A stretch of 64,000 nucleotides of DNA. Origin: Dyella nitratireducens. GTDB taxonomy: Bacteria; Pseudomonadota; Gammaproteobacteria; Xanthomonadales; Rhodanobacteraceae. The stretch spans positions 1 through 64,000 of the forward strand of contig NZ_BMJA01000007.1 of the NCBI RefSeq assembly GCF_014642835.1. The letters are read 5' to 3'. The stretch's first letter is position 1. The number at the start of each line of letters is the position of its first letter. Of this stretch, positions 22,671 to 31,392 are shown piece after piece. A program made the translations under genes and the position numbers. The notes below the pieces were generated by a model. It ran no database searches and was not told the origin of the DNA. It saw only the letters and a program-made list of their open reading frames with translations.

Positions 22671-22789
22671 CGTCATTCCGGCGAAGGCCGGAATCCAGTA
22701 CAAACACGTCGTGCGAAGCACACAACATAAAAAAATATCGTGTCCTTCGGACGCATATTTAAACTGGATTCCGGCCTTCGCCGGAGTAA
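22671..22789. repeat. CATTCCGGCGAA-type inverted repeat with unusual centre
   Basis: Arms CGTCATTCCGGCGAAGGCCGG and complement are separated by about 65 bp that differ from the other copies (AT-rich, with GTGTCCTTCGGACGC). Confidence 0.8.
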
Positions 22790-23048
22790 GTATCCACCGG
22801 CAAAGCCGGTGGCTTTAAGCGATTGCGGGCCCCTCAAAGGGGCCTTTTCGCAATCGAAAATCAAGAGCCGCTGCTCGGCCAGTCTTGCTTTCTTCTCAAC
22901 TCATTCAAGAGCAAAAAAAACCGAGGTCTTCCTTACTTGGGAAGCTGTTCGAAGAAATACTCCTGTAAATGTCAAACTGGTCCAGCCACCCCGGCAATGC
23001 CGGGGGTTTCTTGTTTCACAATGACGACCAAGCAAGCCTGAGGCACCC
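22790..23048 (+). other. intergenic region with two hairpins
   Basis: No gene is seen. CCCCTCAAAGGGGCC at about 22830 and the terminator-like CCCCGGC/GCCGGGG with T run at 22989-23009 lie here. They may insulate the next gene. Confidence 0.5.
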
Positions 23049-23441
23049 ATGGAACCCGACCTCACCACCGCCCCCAACCTGCTCCCCGTCCTCGAAGCAC
23101 TCCAACGCCGCGAACCCATCTTCCACCGCCCGGAGCTCGGCACCACGCGTCGCGATTTCGAAGCGATGACTGAACCCGACTTCTGGGAAGTCGGCGCCTC
23201 CGGCCAGCGCTACAGCCGCGAATACGTGCTGGATGTGCTGGAAGAACGCTACCAGCAACCCTTTGACGACGACTGGGAAACCAGCGATTTCCATTGCCAG
23301 GAAATCGCTGCGGAAAATTACCTGCTCACCTATACCCTGAAGCAGGGCCAGCGCGTATCACGCCGCACCACGCTATGGCGGCATACGGCGCAAGGCTGGA
23401 AGATCGTTTATCACCAAGGCACCTTGGTGGCAGAACGGTAA
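23049..23441 (+). CDS. DUF4440/SnoaL-like NTF2-fold protein
   Basis: This 130-residue protein is of the NTF2-like type. It has helix LLPVLEALQRREPIFHRPE, then the TEPDFWEVGASGQRYSRE motif typical of DUF4440 proteins, VLDVLEERY, and strands ENYLLTYTLKQ, RRTTLWRHTAQGWKIVYHQG. Members are small ligand-binding or enzymatic cups; the substrate is not predictable. It is monocistronic as far as can be seen, with about 220 bp before the next gene. Confidence 0.8.
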   Translation: MEPDLTTAPNLLPVLEALQRREPIFHRPELGTTRRDFEAMTEPDFWEVGASGQRYSREYVLDVLEERYQQPFDDDWETSDFHCQEIAAENYLLTYTLKQGQRVSRRTTLWRHTAQGWKIVYHQGTLVAER

Positions 23442-23667
23442 CTAGCTACCGCTGCTTCGAGCCGCCACCCCAGACTGGCCCAACCAACCCGCGCTGCCCG
23501 GCAAACAACGGCATCCAATTTCCCCTTGTCCGGGGTAAAGCTATCAAGGGCTTAGCCGATACATTGACAAAGCTACCGCAGCAATGCCTCATTAATGCAG
23601 GGGTTCACATTTCCTGCACTGCTCTTACTCACTGATAGGTGTGCCATAGCGGCAGATTAAATTGGCC

Positions 23668-26604
23668 ATGAGCCTGAGCCTTCCGATCCCGGTCATCGCA
23701 TCAAAAGAGCCGAAAAACACGGCCTGGCTCGGCTGCTTGATCGAAGCCGAAACACCGGCTGAAGTCGGCGCGCTCATCGAAATGCTGCTGCAGTCGCAAC
23801 CCCATTGCCTCAAGGCCAAGGTGCTGATGCTTGGCCACCCGGAAGACGCGCGCTTCATCAAAACGGAGCCGGCCGAAGCGGAAGAAATCACGCTCGCGCA
23901 AGAAGCGCTGCGTGCTGCCGATGGCATCCAGACGTCGGCCGACGGCAAGCGCTATGCCATATCGCTGCTGCAGGCACAGCAAGTGGCGCTGCTGCTCACC
24001 ATGACCATGGAAGGCTCGGCCAAGGCGCTGCTCACCAAACTGAACCCGTATCTGCAACTGGGCGCGCGCCAGTTGCGCCATACGATCAAGCTGGCCGAAC
24101 TGTACGATTCGCACAGCCAGCTGGAGCATTCGGAAAATCTGCAGCGCGCCCTGTTCTCCATTTCCGAGCTGTCCAGTTCGGACGCGGACATGTCAGACAT
24201 GCTGAAGGGGATCCATCGCATCGTCAGCGGGCTGATGTATGCGGAAAATTTTTTCATCGTCCGCTATGCCGCCGAGCGCGACTGCATGCGCTTCCTGTAT
24301 TACGCGGATACCCAGGATCAAAACAAGCCTGAAACCAACCGCGACATGCGCCTGGAAGACCGGCGGCATACGCTCACCTGGTACCTGCTCACCCGGGGCA
24401 AGCCGCTCATGGGGAGCAACGACCAGTTGTCGCAACAAGTGAACGGCCCGCTGGTCATCGCTGGCCCCGACAGCGACGACTGGCTTGGCGCTCCCATGCT
24501 GCGCAACGGTCAGGTGCACGGCGCGCTGGTGGTGCAAAGCTACGGCACTGGCATCGTGTATTCGCGCGACGACCTCGCCCTGCTGGAATTCGTTGGCAAC
24601 CACATTCTCACCGCGCTGGAACGCAAGGAAAGCAAGGATGAACTCGAGCGGCGCGTGCGCCAACGCACCGAGGAGCTGGCCGAAGTCAATCGTGGCCTGA
24701 GGCAGGAAGTGCGCGAACGGCATCGCGCCGAACGCCTGCAGGAAGCGCTGTTCCAGATGGCCCAGTTGGCCACCGCCGACATCGACGAAAACACGTTCTA
24801 CGAGCGCGTGCACACCGTCGTGGCACGGCTGCTGGATGCAAAAAATTTCTTCATCGCCCTGCTCAGCGACGACCGTACCAAGCTCGAATTTCCGTACTAC
24901 ATGGATGCCGGCGTCCGTCACCAGCTATCGCGCCCCGTCGGCCGGGGCTTGAGCGAATACGTGCTGCGCCGCGGCCAGCCATGGTCCGGCACGCGCGACG
25001 ACATCATGGCGCTGACGCGTGCCGGCGAAGTGGTCCCCCATCACATCGGCGAACCTTCCGCCTACTGGCTGGGCGTACCGCTGAAAGTGGATGAAGCCGT
25101 CATCGGCCTGGTCGCCGTGCAAAGTTACGAGTCCCAATCCGCTTATGGCGTACCCGAGCAGGAACTGCTCGGCTTCGTGGCCTTGCAGATTGCCAACAGC
25201 ATCTACCGCCGCCGTTCCGCTGCTGCCCTGCATCTGGCCAATCTGCGGCTGGAGCACCGCGTGGAGGAACGCACGCGCGAACTGCGTGCCGAAATCGCAC
25301 GGCGCGAGCAGATGCAGCAGCAATTGCATCACCAGGTGATGCACGATCCCCTCACCGGCCTGCCCAACCGAGGCTATCTGCGCGAACGGCTCGATCGCGT
25401 GCTCAACCGCATCCGCAGCGATTCCAACCGCCGCTGCGCCTTGCTGTACATCGATGTCGATCGCTTCAAGGTCATCAACGACAGCCTGGGCCACCTGGCC
25501 GGCGACGAATTCCTGAAAGCCGTGGCGGTACGGCTGCTCACGCATGTTCGCGAGCCGGACATGGTGGCGCGGCTTTCCGGCGATGAGTTCGCGATTCTGC
25601 TGGAGAACATCGAGAACACCGATACGGCCACCCTCATTGCCGATCGCGTACTGCAGGCCGTAGCGACACCGCTGCGTATCTCCGGCAAAGAACTGGAACC
25701 CTCGGTAAGCGTCGGCATTGCCTGCGGCGATTCCAGTTATCTGGATGCGGATGAATTGATCCGCGACGCCGACATGGCGCTGTACCAAGCCAAGCAACTA
25801 GGCCGCAAACGTTTCGCGGTGTTCGACGAAGCCCTGGCCAAGGGCATGGTCGACGTACTCGCGATGGAAAGCGAACTGCGCAAGGCGCTGCGGCAGAATG
25901 AATTCGAACCGCATTTCCAGCCCATCTACCGGCTTGGCGACAGCAAGGTAATGGGCTACGAAGCGCTGATCCGCTGGAACCATCCGCAACGCGGCCTGCT
26001 GCGGCCTTCGGATTTCGTCAAAATCGCCGAAGACAGCGGCCTGATCGAAGCCATCGACTGGCGTCTGTTCGAACTGAGCTGCCGGCTGCTGGCGCAACAT
26101 GGGCCGGGCGAACCATTCATTACCTTCAACGTATCGGCCTTGCACCTGCGCCATGCCGATTTCGACGTACGCATTCTGAAAATGCTCGAACGCAGCGGCC
26201 TTGCTCCCAGTCGGCTGGTTACCGAAGTGACGGAAGGCGCGCTGCTGGACAACCCCGAAAGCGTGCGCAACGTGCTCGACCGCTTGCGCAGCGTAGGCGT
26301 TGGTGCCGCGCTGGATGATTTCGGCACCGGTTACTCGTCACTGAGCTATCTGCACTCCCTGCCCCTACGCATGCTGAAGATCGATCGTGCGTTCGTGCAG
26401 GAACTCGACAAGTCGGGAAGCGGCAACAGCAGCACCGTGGTGGCGGCGATCCTTGCGCTGGCGCACGCGCTCAATATCCAGGTGATTGCGGAAGGTATCG
26501 AAACACAGGCGCAGCTGGATGCGCTGGTGAGCATGGGGTGCGAGATGGGGCAAGGGTATTTGCTGGGGAGCCCCGCGCCGATGTCGCATTGGGTGGCGTC
26601 GTAG
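23668..26604 (+). CDS. GAF-GAF-GGDEF-EAL cyclic-di-GMP signalling protein
   Basis: This is a 978-residue cytoplasmic protein. The N-terminal 150 residues are unassigned. Two GAF domains follow (about 160-320 and 360-520), separated by a coiled coil (DELERRVRQRTEELAE). The GGDEF domain reads VARLSGDEF, so the first glycine is serine; the inhibitory RxxD site is present (REPD, five residues upstream). The EAL domain has YEALIRWNHP and DDFGTGYSSL, which look intact. It probably hydrolyses cyclic-di-GMP, and synthase activity is uncertain. The TAG stop lies inside the GTAG repeat beginning at 26601. The start has no strong ribosome site. Confidence 0.88.
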   Translation: MSLSLPIPVIASKEPKNTAWLGCLIEAETPAEVGALIEMLLQSQPHCLKAKVLMLGHPEDARFIKTEPAEAEEITLAQEALRAADGIQTSADGKRYAISLLQAQQVALLLTMTMEGSAKALLTKLNPYLQLGARQLRHTIKLAELYDSHSQLEHSENLQRALFSISELSSSDADMSDMLKGIHRIVSGLMYAENFFIVRYAAERDCMRFLYYADTQDQNKPETNRDMRLEDRRHTLTWYLLTRGKPLMGSNDQLSQQVNGPLVIAGPDSDDWLGAPMLRNGQVHGALVVQSYGTGIVYSRDDLALLEFVGNHILTALERKESKDELERRVRQRTEELAEVNRGLRQEVRERHRAERLQEALFQMAQLATADIDENTFYERVHTVVARLLDAKNFFIALLSDDRTKLEFPYYMDAGVRHQLSRPVGRGLSEYVLRRGQPWSGTRDDIMALTRAGEVVPHHIGEPSAYWLGVPLKVDEAVIGLVAVQSYESQSAYGVPEQELLGFVALQIANSIYRRRSAAALHLANLRLEHRVEERTRELRAEIARREQMQQQLHHQVMHDPLTGLPNRGYLRERLDRVLNRIRSDSNRRCALLYIDVDRFKVINDSLGHLAGDEFLKAVAVRLLTHVREPDMVARLSGDEFAILLENIENTDTATLIADRVLQAVATPLRISGKELEPSVSVGIACGDSSYLDADELIRDADMALYQAKQLGRKRFAVFDEALAKGMVDVLAMESELRKALRQNEFEPHFQPIYRLGDSKVMGYEALIRWNHPQRGLLRPSDFVKIAEDSGLIEAIDWRLFELSCRLLAQHGPGEPFITFNVSALHLRHADFDVRILKMLERSGLAPSRLVTEVTEGALLDNPESVRNVLDRLRSVGVGAALDDFGTGYSSLSYLHSLPLRMLKIDRAFVQELDKSGSGNSSTVVAAILALAHALNIQVIAEGIETQAQLDALVSMGCEMGQGYLLGSPAPMSHWVAS

Positions 26605-26674
26605 GTTGGGGTGCAAACCCCAACATTACGTTCCAACCACACATGGCAATGTTGGGGTTTGCACCCCAACCTAC
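26601..26674. repeat. GTAG-headed palindromic pair (REP-like), copy 1
   Basis: The left arm GTAGGTTGGGGTGCAAACC... and its inverted right arm (26649-26674) enclose a 22-bp spacer. Each arm itself folds as TTGGGGT/ACCCCAA. The outer GTAG supplies the TAG stop of the GGDEF-EAL gene, and the CTAC at the right supplies a minus-strand TAG for the gene remnant at 26671. Confidence 0.9.
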
Positions 26675-26826
26675 GCCTTGCTCGCCCCAAGCCGCACCAT
26701 GCCTTCGACGACGTCGCCATCGTGTTTGACGATGCGCACGGCGGCATTCACGACCAGCTCTTCCACCCACTTTTCGAGCGTAGCGACGTCGGTTGGATCG
26801 GTATAAACGTGTTCGGCTCTGCGTCC
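26671..26826 (-). pseudogene. DUF3247-like gene truncated by a repeat
   Basis: The minus-strand frame reads AEHVYTDPTDVATLEKWVEE, then LVVNAAVRIVKHDGDVVEGM, resembling the first half of DUF3247 proteins known from Xanthomonadaceae (about 80-100 residues). It then passes into VRLGASKA and stops inside the GTAG repeat. The usual second half is absent and no start codon with a ribosome site is seen. I read it as a gene cut by insertion of the repeat. Confidence 0.45.
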
Positions 26827-26927
26827 CCTATCGGTATCCGCGATGGCTTCAGCGGTTGGCTTGGACGTTACGCCGTCAATCCGATGTGGCCGGCCCTTAA
26901 TGTGCGGGCCGGCCGAAGGGAGGTCTG

Positions 26928-27191
26928 TCAGGCTTTCAGTTTGTGCAGGTCCTGTTGTACGTGCTGATTCTTTTCCTTGACTTCGCGCAACAGCTCCAAC
27001 ACGTGCGCGCGCTGTTCCTTGCGCTTGCGTTCCTGAGCCGCCAGCAGTTCCTGCCGGCGCGTCATGTGAACGGGCGGCTGCTTCGCCGGGCGCATGATGC
27101 GGCTGATGTAATCGGACCAAGTGCTCAGATGCCACAGGGAGCCCGGTGAGCCCGAACTCCTCCCAGGGCTGATGGAACCAGGAGTATTCAT
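26928..27191 (-). CDS. small coiled-coil protein
   Basis: This 87-residue protein starts at 27191 with GGAGG six bases upstream. The N-terminal 35 residues are Gly/Ser/Pro-rich, followed by a continuous basic helix (MTRRQELLAAQERKRKEQRA then HVLELLREVKEKNQ) that should form a coiled coil. No family is assigned. An overlapping alternative frame on the same strand carries the DUF3247-like remnant further downstream. Confidence 0.5.
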   Translation of the reverse strand: MNTPGSISPGRSSGSPGSLWHLSTWSDYISRIMRPAKQPPVHMTRRQELLAAQERKRKEQRAHVLELLREVKEKNQHVQQDLHKLKA

Positions 27192-27284
27192 GAACGGCCT
27201 CCACCACGAGACGGTTGCCCGCGGCAGCCCCCTGCGGCTGCCCGGACAATCACTCTGCACCAAGCATTGTTAGGGCGGTGTAAT

Positions 27285-27468
27285 TGAGCCGCTAGAAACA
27301 TTGGCAACCCGGCTCGGCGATCCGCACGTGCCCGGCTACGGGCGCATCTGGCATTTGCCGGTGAGCTTCACCATCGATCGCGATGGGAAACTTGTCGACA
27401 ACGGCTGGAAGGACAAACAGCCCGCCTGGACGCAGGAACGTCTCCACCAGATCGTCCCCCTTTGCTAA
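27285..27468 (+). pseudogene. C-terminal fragment of a TlpA-like thioredoxin-fold protein
   Basis: The frame from 27285 reads LGDPHVPGYGRIWHLPVSFT then IDRDGKLVDNGWKDKQPAWT and a short helix before TAA at 27466. The cis-proline context LPVSFTIDRDG-x-LVDNG is the C-terminal half of secreted TlpA/ResA-type thioredoxins. The N-terminal half with the CxxC active site is missing, so it is a remnant. Confidence 0.5.
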
Positions 27469-27494
27469 GTAGCACGATGCATTGACGCCAGCAC

Positions 27495-27824
27495 TCATTT
27501 CGCCGGCAAGGATCTGACGAACACAAGCGCCGCAGCCAGCAGCTTGCGGCGCAAGGCATCGTCGCCATAAGCCTCCGGCGCCACGCGCATCCAGCCTTGC
27601 ATACGCCGAGTGCCAGAGATCATGGGCACGATGCCCGGCGTCTGCAGCGCCCATGCATCGTTGTCTTTGCCGAGCCGCACGAGCAAGCCGTCATGGCGCG
27701 CGCCGCACAAGAGATTACCGTGCGCCAGCCATGCCCAGCCGCCGAACATGGCTTTCTCGCTGAGACCGCGCTCGTCTTGCAGGTCTTCGCTCAGCAGTGC
27801 TTCCAGGCCTTTATCGCGCGCCAC
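27495..27824 (-). CDS. TfoX/Sxy N-terminal-domain protein
   Basis: This 109-residue protein opens with GTG eight bases after AAGGAT. It fits the TfoX_N fold: LEALLSEDL, the AMFGGWAWLAHGNLLCG segment, LLVRLGKDNDAWAL, then RRMQGWMRVAPEAY and a helix. In Haemophilus the full-length Sxy/TfoX activates competence genes. Stand-alone N-terminal domains such as this are common and of unknown role, so no competence function is claimed. Confidence 0.8.
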   Translation of the reverse strand: MARDKGLEALLSEDLQDERGLSEKAMFGGWAWLAHGNLLCGARHDGLLVRLGKDNDAWALQTPGIVPMISGTRRMQGWMRVAPEAYGDDALRRKLLAAALVFVRSLPAK

Positions 27825-27913
27825 GCTTGTTGATCCTTGTTACCGTGAAAAATATCTGTCCGTTGTTCCACTAGAAAAACCGAAGTTCACGACAATGCTG
27901 TTTCAGAGCGAGT

Positions 27914-27983
27914 CGTCATTCCGGCGAAGGCCGGAATCCATGGTTAGTGCGAAGCATGGATTCCGGCCTTCGCCGGAATGACG
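27914..27983. repeat. CATTCCGGCGAA-type inverted repeat, short form
   Basis: A 70-bp inverted pair with arms CGTCATTCCGGCGAAGGCCGG and complement around TTAGTGCGAAG. It lacks the inner module of the longer copies. Confidence 0.88.
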
Positions 27984-28050
27984 TCGGGGCCAGACTAAAT
28001 TTTTCGCGGCGGACGACGCTCTGGACGCCCAAACGTAAGATATATATCAA

Positions 28051-28070
28051 GGTTTGCACCCCAACTTACG
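28051..28070. repeat. half copy of the GTAG repeat
   Basis: GGTTTGCACCCCAACTTACG matches the right arm with C-to-T in the final CTAC, giving TTAC. The LanM gene uses the resulting minus-strand TAA (28068-28066) as its stop codon. Confidence 0.75.
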
Positions 28071-30942
28071 AACCAAGTATCAGCACCGAGGGCAAATGGC
28101 TATCCGGATGCATCCGCAGCAGCTGATACGCCACGCCTCCGACACCGGCCAACAGCCCCGGCACAAACACTTCCTTGGTCAAGCCACACGAAGGACCGTA
28201 CTCTTCCAGGCTCGATACGATCCGCGCCATCAGGCTTTCACGCGTCATGCCGTCCAGCGCTACGCCACCGGCCATCAACTGATCCAGCAGCTCCCAAGCA
28301 CCGAGATCGCCATGGCACAGGCAATGGTTCCAGCCAAGGCCCATGCGCATCGTTGCTGCTGCGGCGTGGCGCAACAAGGATTGCGTACGTGGATGTTGAA
28401 GATCGGGGTCCATATCCAGATGCGCCAGCCCGATGCCAGTGGAACCATGACACCACACGAAGGCCGACTTGGGGCCGCCGAGATTGCGCAGATCCACCCA
28501 GTTCTGCTCATCCTCGTCGAAGGTCGCATCCTCAAAGCGGAACGCTGCTTGCGCCAAGTCTTCGAAACGGCTTTCGCCCGTGGCACGCGCCAGTCTGGCA
28601 AGCGCCCAGCCGACGCCGGTCACCCCATGCGAGTAGCCGCCAATACCGTGCGGCCACATCTGCGGCTGCACCCAGTGCGCACGATCGCCGTCATGCCGCG
28701 CCAGTTCGCGCAGCTGATCGCCAATCTGGATGGCCATGTCGACAAAGCGCTGCTCATGCGTGCATTCGGCCAGCGCCAGCAACGCGGGAATAGCGCCGGC
28801 GCGGCCGGAGAGAACGTCGTTCATATCATCGGCCACTGCCGCTTCCAGCATGCCTTCGGCCAGCGCGGTCGCACGCGTGAGTTCGTCACCGCTGTGATCG
28901 TTCCACTGCGACAGCTTCAGCAATGTCCAGATTTGCGCACCCAGGCCCATATAGGCGCCGGGTGTCGGCGGACGCACTCTGATGTCACCGTGCAAGGTCT
29001 TCGCCAGTTGCTCCTCACCAAGGCGCAAGGTGTGCTGTACCGCCTTGGAAAGTTCCTCGATACCGGCAATCGGATTCGCGCGCCCCGCTTTCATCTCGCG
29101 TACGTAGGCTGCTGCAAGCAGTGCAATGCCCGACAGGCCACCATACAAATCCATACCCAGCAGTTGCACCGACCAGCCGGTGGGATTGAGTACGGGCGCA
29201 ATCCACGCCACGCTGCCGTCATCACCGCGAATGGCATGCTTGACCAGACCCTGCATGATTCGCGCGGCTTGCACGCGACGCCGTGCATCCAGATCCTCGC
29301 TGCGAATCACGGAGGGCGTCAGCGTGCCCAGGTGCGATGTCCATCCATCGTTGAGGTAAGCGCTCACCATCGCGGCGCGGATCACATTGCGCTCGAAGAT
29401 GACGTCGGACCTGCGCCAATGCCGCAACGCTGCCTGGGCCAGATGGCCCGGCTGCAGCCATCGCACGCCGCGCGAACCTTCCAGTTGGCCATCGCAGACC
29501 CGCGTGCTGAACATGGGAATGTCGCCAATCAACAGGTCTTCCATTTCGCTCTCGATCACTGCCGGATCACTCGGCGCGGAAACGATGTTGGCCGCCATGC
29601 CCGCCAACAGATCCCGTGCACGTTGCCTGGCTTGTGTCTCGTTGTGCAAAGACACCGGATGCCACAGCATGCGGGCGATTTCCGCATAGGCTTCGGTGGC
29701 TCTCAGCACCACGCGCACACGGCAATCGTCAAAGGTGCGCAAATGCGGTTCCAGGGCACCCGCGGCATCGAGCTGCCGCAAGGTACCGGTGAGTTGATCG
29801 AAGGCTTCCAACGCCTGCGGCCAATAGGTCGCCAGGGCCGGTTCGGGGCTGGGATGATTTTGTGCAATCGGCACCGGCACCATCGTGCTGCCGAGATAAG
29901 CCTCGTCGGTGCCGGCTTTTAGAATCGCCGGCTGCGGCATCATCGGTTGCTGGCCGGGCAACAAACCGATGCCGGAGTAATCAATGCCGCGCCACCCCAG
30001 TGTCTGCGCGCGTCCCGGCAACAAACCGATATTGAGCACGGTGCCCGCCACCAGTGCGGAAGCATGATCGAACGCCTTGCCGAACCCCGTAGGCGGCATA
30101 GGGACCTTGGGTGTGAACAAGGTTTCGCAATCAACCACCACCGGCATGTCGCCATGCGCGATCAGGTTTTCCGCATGCAGGTCGCTGGCACCGAGCAAAT
30201 GCATGATCGCCAGCAAGTGACCGATACCGCGATAGAAACCGGTCAACGCATCATGGCCATCGGCATAACGATGGTCGACAAATTCGGTCCATCCGTAATC
30301 GCCGCGGTCGATGACACGTGGTATGCGAATGTTCAACGCATGGCCATGCGCTTGCGTCAGCACCTCGATGAAATGCTGCAGACAGGCGTCGACCGCCACC
30401 GAGCGTGGCTTGTAAACGATGCGCCCGCCTTCGCAGCGAAGCAGCGCAACCGTGAAACCGCCGCGATGGCTGTCCCCTGCACCGAAACCCAGTGCCGTCA
30501 GCTCACCGGCTGGCGCACCGCATAACACGCCGATTTCGTCACGATCCTCCACCCAGCGCCGCGCAAACAGCAATGACGCTTCGCAGCGATGACGCACGAT
30601 GCATTCAACGCGTTGCAGCAGCGAGGGGTAATGTTCCGTCAGCTCTTCCCAGAACAAAAACTGCGAGGAGATTTCGAGAAATTCGCTCCATCGTTCACCG
30701 CCATCCGTGCCGCTGAGGCGCTCGCTTACCCGCGCAGCGTTGAGTTCAAGCAACAGCAGCCGCGTAAGCTTTCCGTGCAAGATGCTGCAAAGCGATTCCC
30801 GGGTTTCCTCCAGGATAACTTCGCGCTCGCGCGAGGAAAGCGCGGGAATAAGCACGAGCTGGGTTGCCAGCCTGCCCAACGAAGGCGCAAGCAGGCAACC
30901 CAGTGATGCGGTGAAATCATCGGCAAAACTTTTCGTCGCCAC
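28066..30942 (-). CDS. lanM: class II lanthipeptide synthetase LanM
   Basis: This is a 958-residue two-domain enzyme. The N-terminal dehydratase (DUF4135) region carries GDSHRGG (157-163), YKPRS (177-181), DLHAEN (254-259) and VDCETLF (270-276), kinase-like phosphorylation and elimination residues. The C-terminal LanC-like cyclase has zinc ligands in WCHGSTG (C831) and NHCLCHGD (C876, H877). It dehydrates Ser/Thr of the precursor and adds Cys thiols to form lanthionines. It opens with GTG six bases after the precursor stop, so translation is coupled. No LanT transporter, protease or immunity gene is adjacent. The stop codon lies in a half GTAG repeat. Confidence 0.93.
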   Translation of the reverse strand: MATKSFADDFTASLGCLLAPSLGRLATQLVLIPALSSREREVILEETRESLCSILHGKLTRLLLLELNAARVSERLSGTDGGERWSEFLEISSQFLFWEELTEHYPSLLQRVECIVRHRCEASLLFARRWVEDRDEIGVLCGAPAGELTALGFGAGDSHRGGFTVALLRCEGGRIVYKPRSVAVDACLQHFIEVLTQAHGHALNIRIPRVIDRGDYGWTEFVDHRYADGHDALTGFYRGIGHLLAIMHLLGASDLHAENLIAHGDMPVVVDCETLFTPKVPMPPTGFGKAFDHASALVAGTVLNIGLLPGRAQTLGWRGIDYSGIGLLPGQQPMMPQPAILKAGTDEAYLGSTMVPVPIAQNHPSPEPALATYWPQALEAFDQLTGTLRQLDAAGALEPHLRTFDDCRVRVVLRATEAYAEIARMLWHPVSLHNETQARQRARDLLAGMAANIVSAPSDPAVIESEMEDLLIGDIPMFSTRVCDGQLEGSRGVRWLQPGHLAQAALRHWRRSDVIFERNVIRAAMVSAYLNDGWTSHLGTLTPSVIRSEDLDARRRVQAARIMQGLVKHAIRGDDGSVAWIAPVLNPTGWSVQLLGMDLYGGLSGIALLAAAYVREMKAGRANPIAGIEELSKAVQHTLRLGEEQLAKTLHGDIRVRPPTPGAYMGLGAQIWTLLKLSQWNDHSGDELTRATALAEGMLEAAVADDMNDVLSGRAGAIPALLALAECTHEQRFVDMAIQIGDQLRELARHDGDRAHWVQPQMWPHGIGGYSHGVTGVGWALARLARATGESRFEDLAQAAFRFEDATFDEDEQNWVDLRNLGGPKSAFVWCHGSTGIGLAHLDMDPDLQHPRTQSLLRHAAAATMRMGLGWNHCLCHGDLGAWELLDQLMAGGVALDGMTRESLMARIVSSLEEYGPSCGLTKEVFVPGLLAGVGGVAYQLLRMHPDSHLPSVLILGS

Positions 30943-30948
30943 TGTGGA

Positions 30949-31152
30949 TCAGCAGCACGGATGACCCTGGGAACCCGAGCAGACAGTGCCGCACCGACCC
31001 GAATTGCACACCACATTCAGGGTTATCGCGTTGGATTGAGACGTAATGTCGGATTCGGCAAATTCACCGCTGACATAAAGCGGACCCGCGGGATTGTTCG
31101 CGTCCGCCTGATTGCGCCACTGGTTGATCTGGTCTTGCGAAGCATTAAGCAT
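30949..31152 (-). CDS. lanA: lanthipeptide precursor peptide
   Basis: This 67-residue peptide starts six bases after GAGGAG. The leader is roughly residues 1-38 (with QINQWRNQADANNPAG and GEFAESDIT). The C-terminal core has five cysteines (49, 54, 58, 66, 67) among Ser/Thr at 38, 40, 44, 51, 56, 59 and 61, ending in HPCC. It lies directly upstream of LanM, which would dehydrate and cyclise it. No double-glycine site for a peptidase-type transporter is evident; the leader cleavage point is unknown. Up to five rings are possible from the cysteine count. Confidence 0.88.
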   Translation of the reverse strand: MLNASQDQINQWRNQADANNPAGPLYVSGEFAESDITSQSNAITLNVVCNSGRCGTVCSGSQGHPCC

Positions 31153-31392
31153 GACTTTCTCCTCACCTTGTTGAAAAGGGAAATGAAGCCAACACGGATT
31201 GCTTGCTCACACACATACGGCTTCGTTGCAAAGCCGCCGGAACGATATAGAGCATGTGGTCATAAGCGGTCAACTGATTTTCATGGAGCTTCACGCGGCG
31301 TAGACATTTCGCGGCACGAAAGCCGCATGGCGTTGCGGCAAAGCTTACGGCGCTGAGGTTTGTTGCAACCTGTCCCCGTTTTCCTGCATGAC
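31153..31392 (-). other. lanthipeptide promoter region
   Basis: About 240 bp between the Lrp-type gene and the precursor, on the same strand. It should contain the promoter of the lanA-lanM unit. No operator or terminator could be defined. Confidence 0.4.

Noticed and set aside
28054-29922. Long plus-strand frame opposite LanM
   Set aside because: It is an antisense shadow in GC-rich coding sequence. The minus strand encodes an unmistakable LanM.
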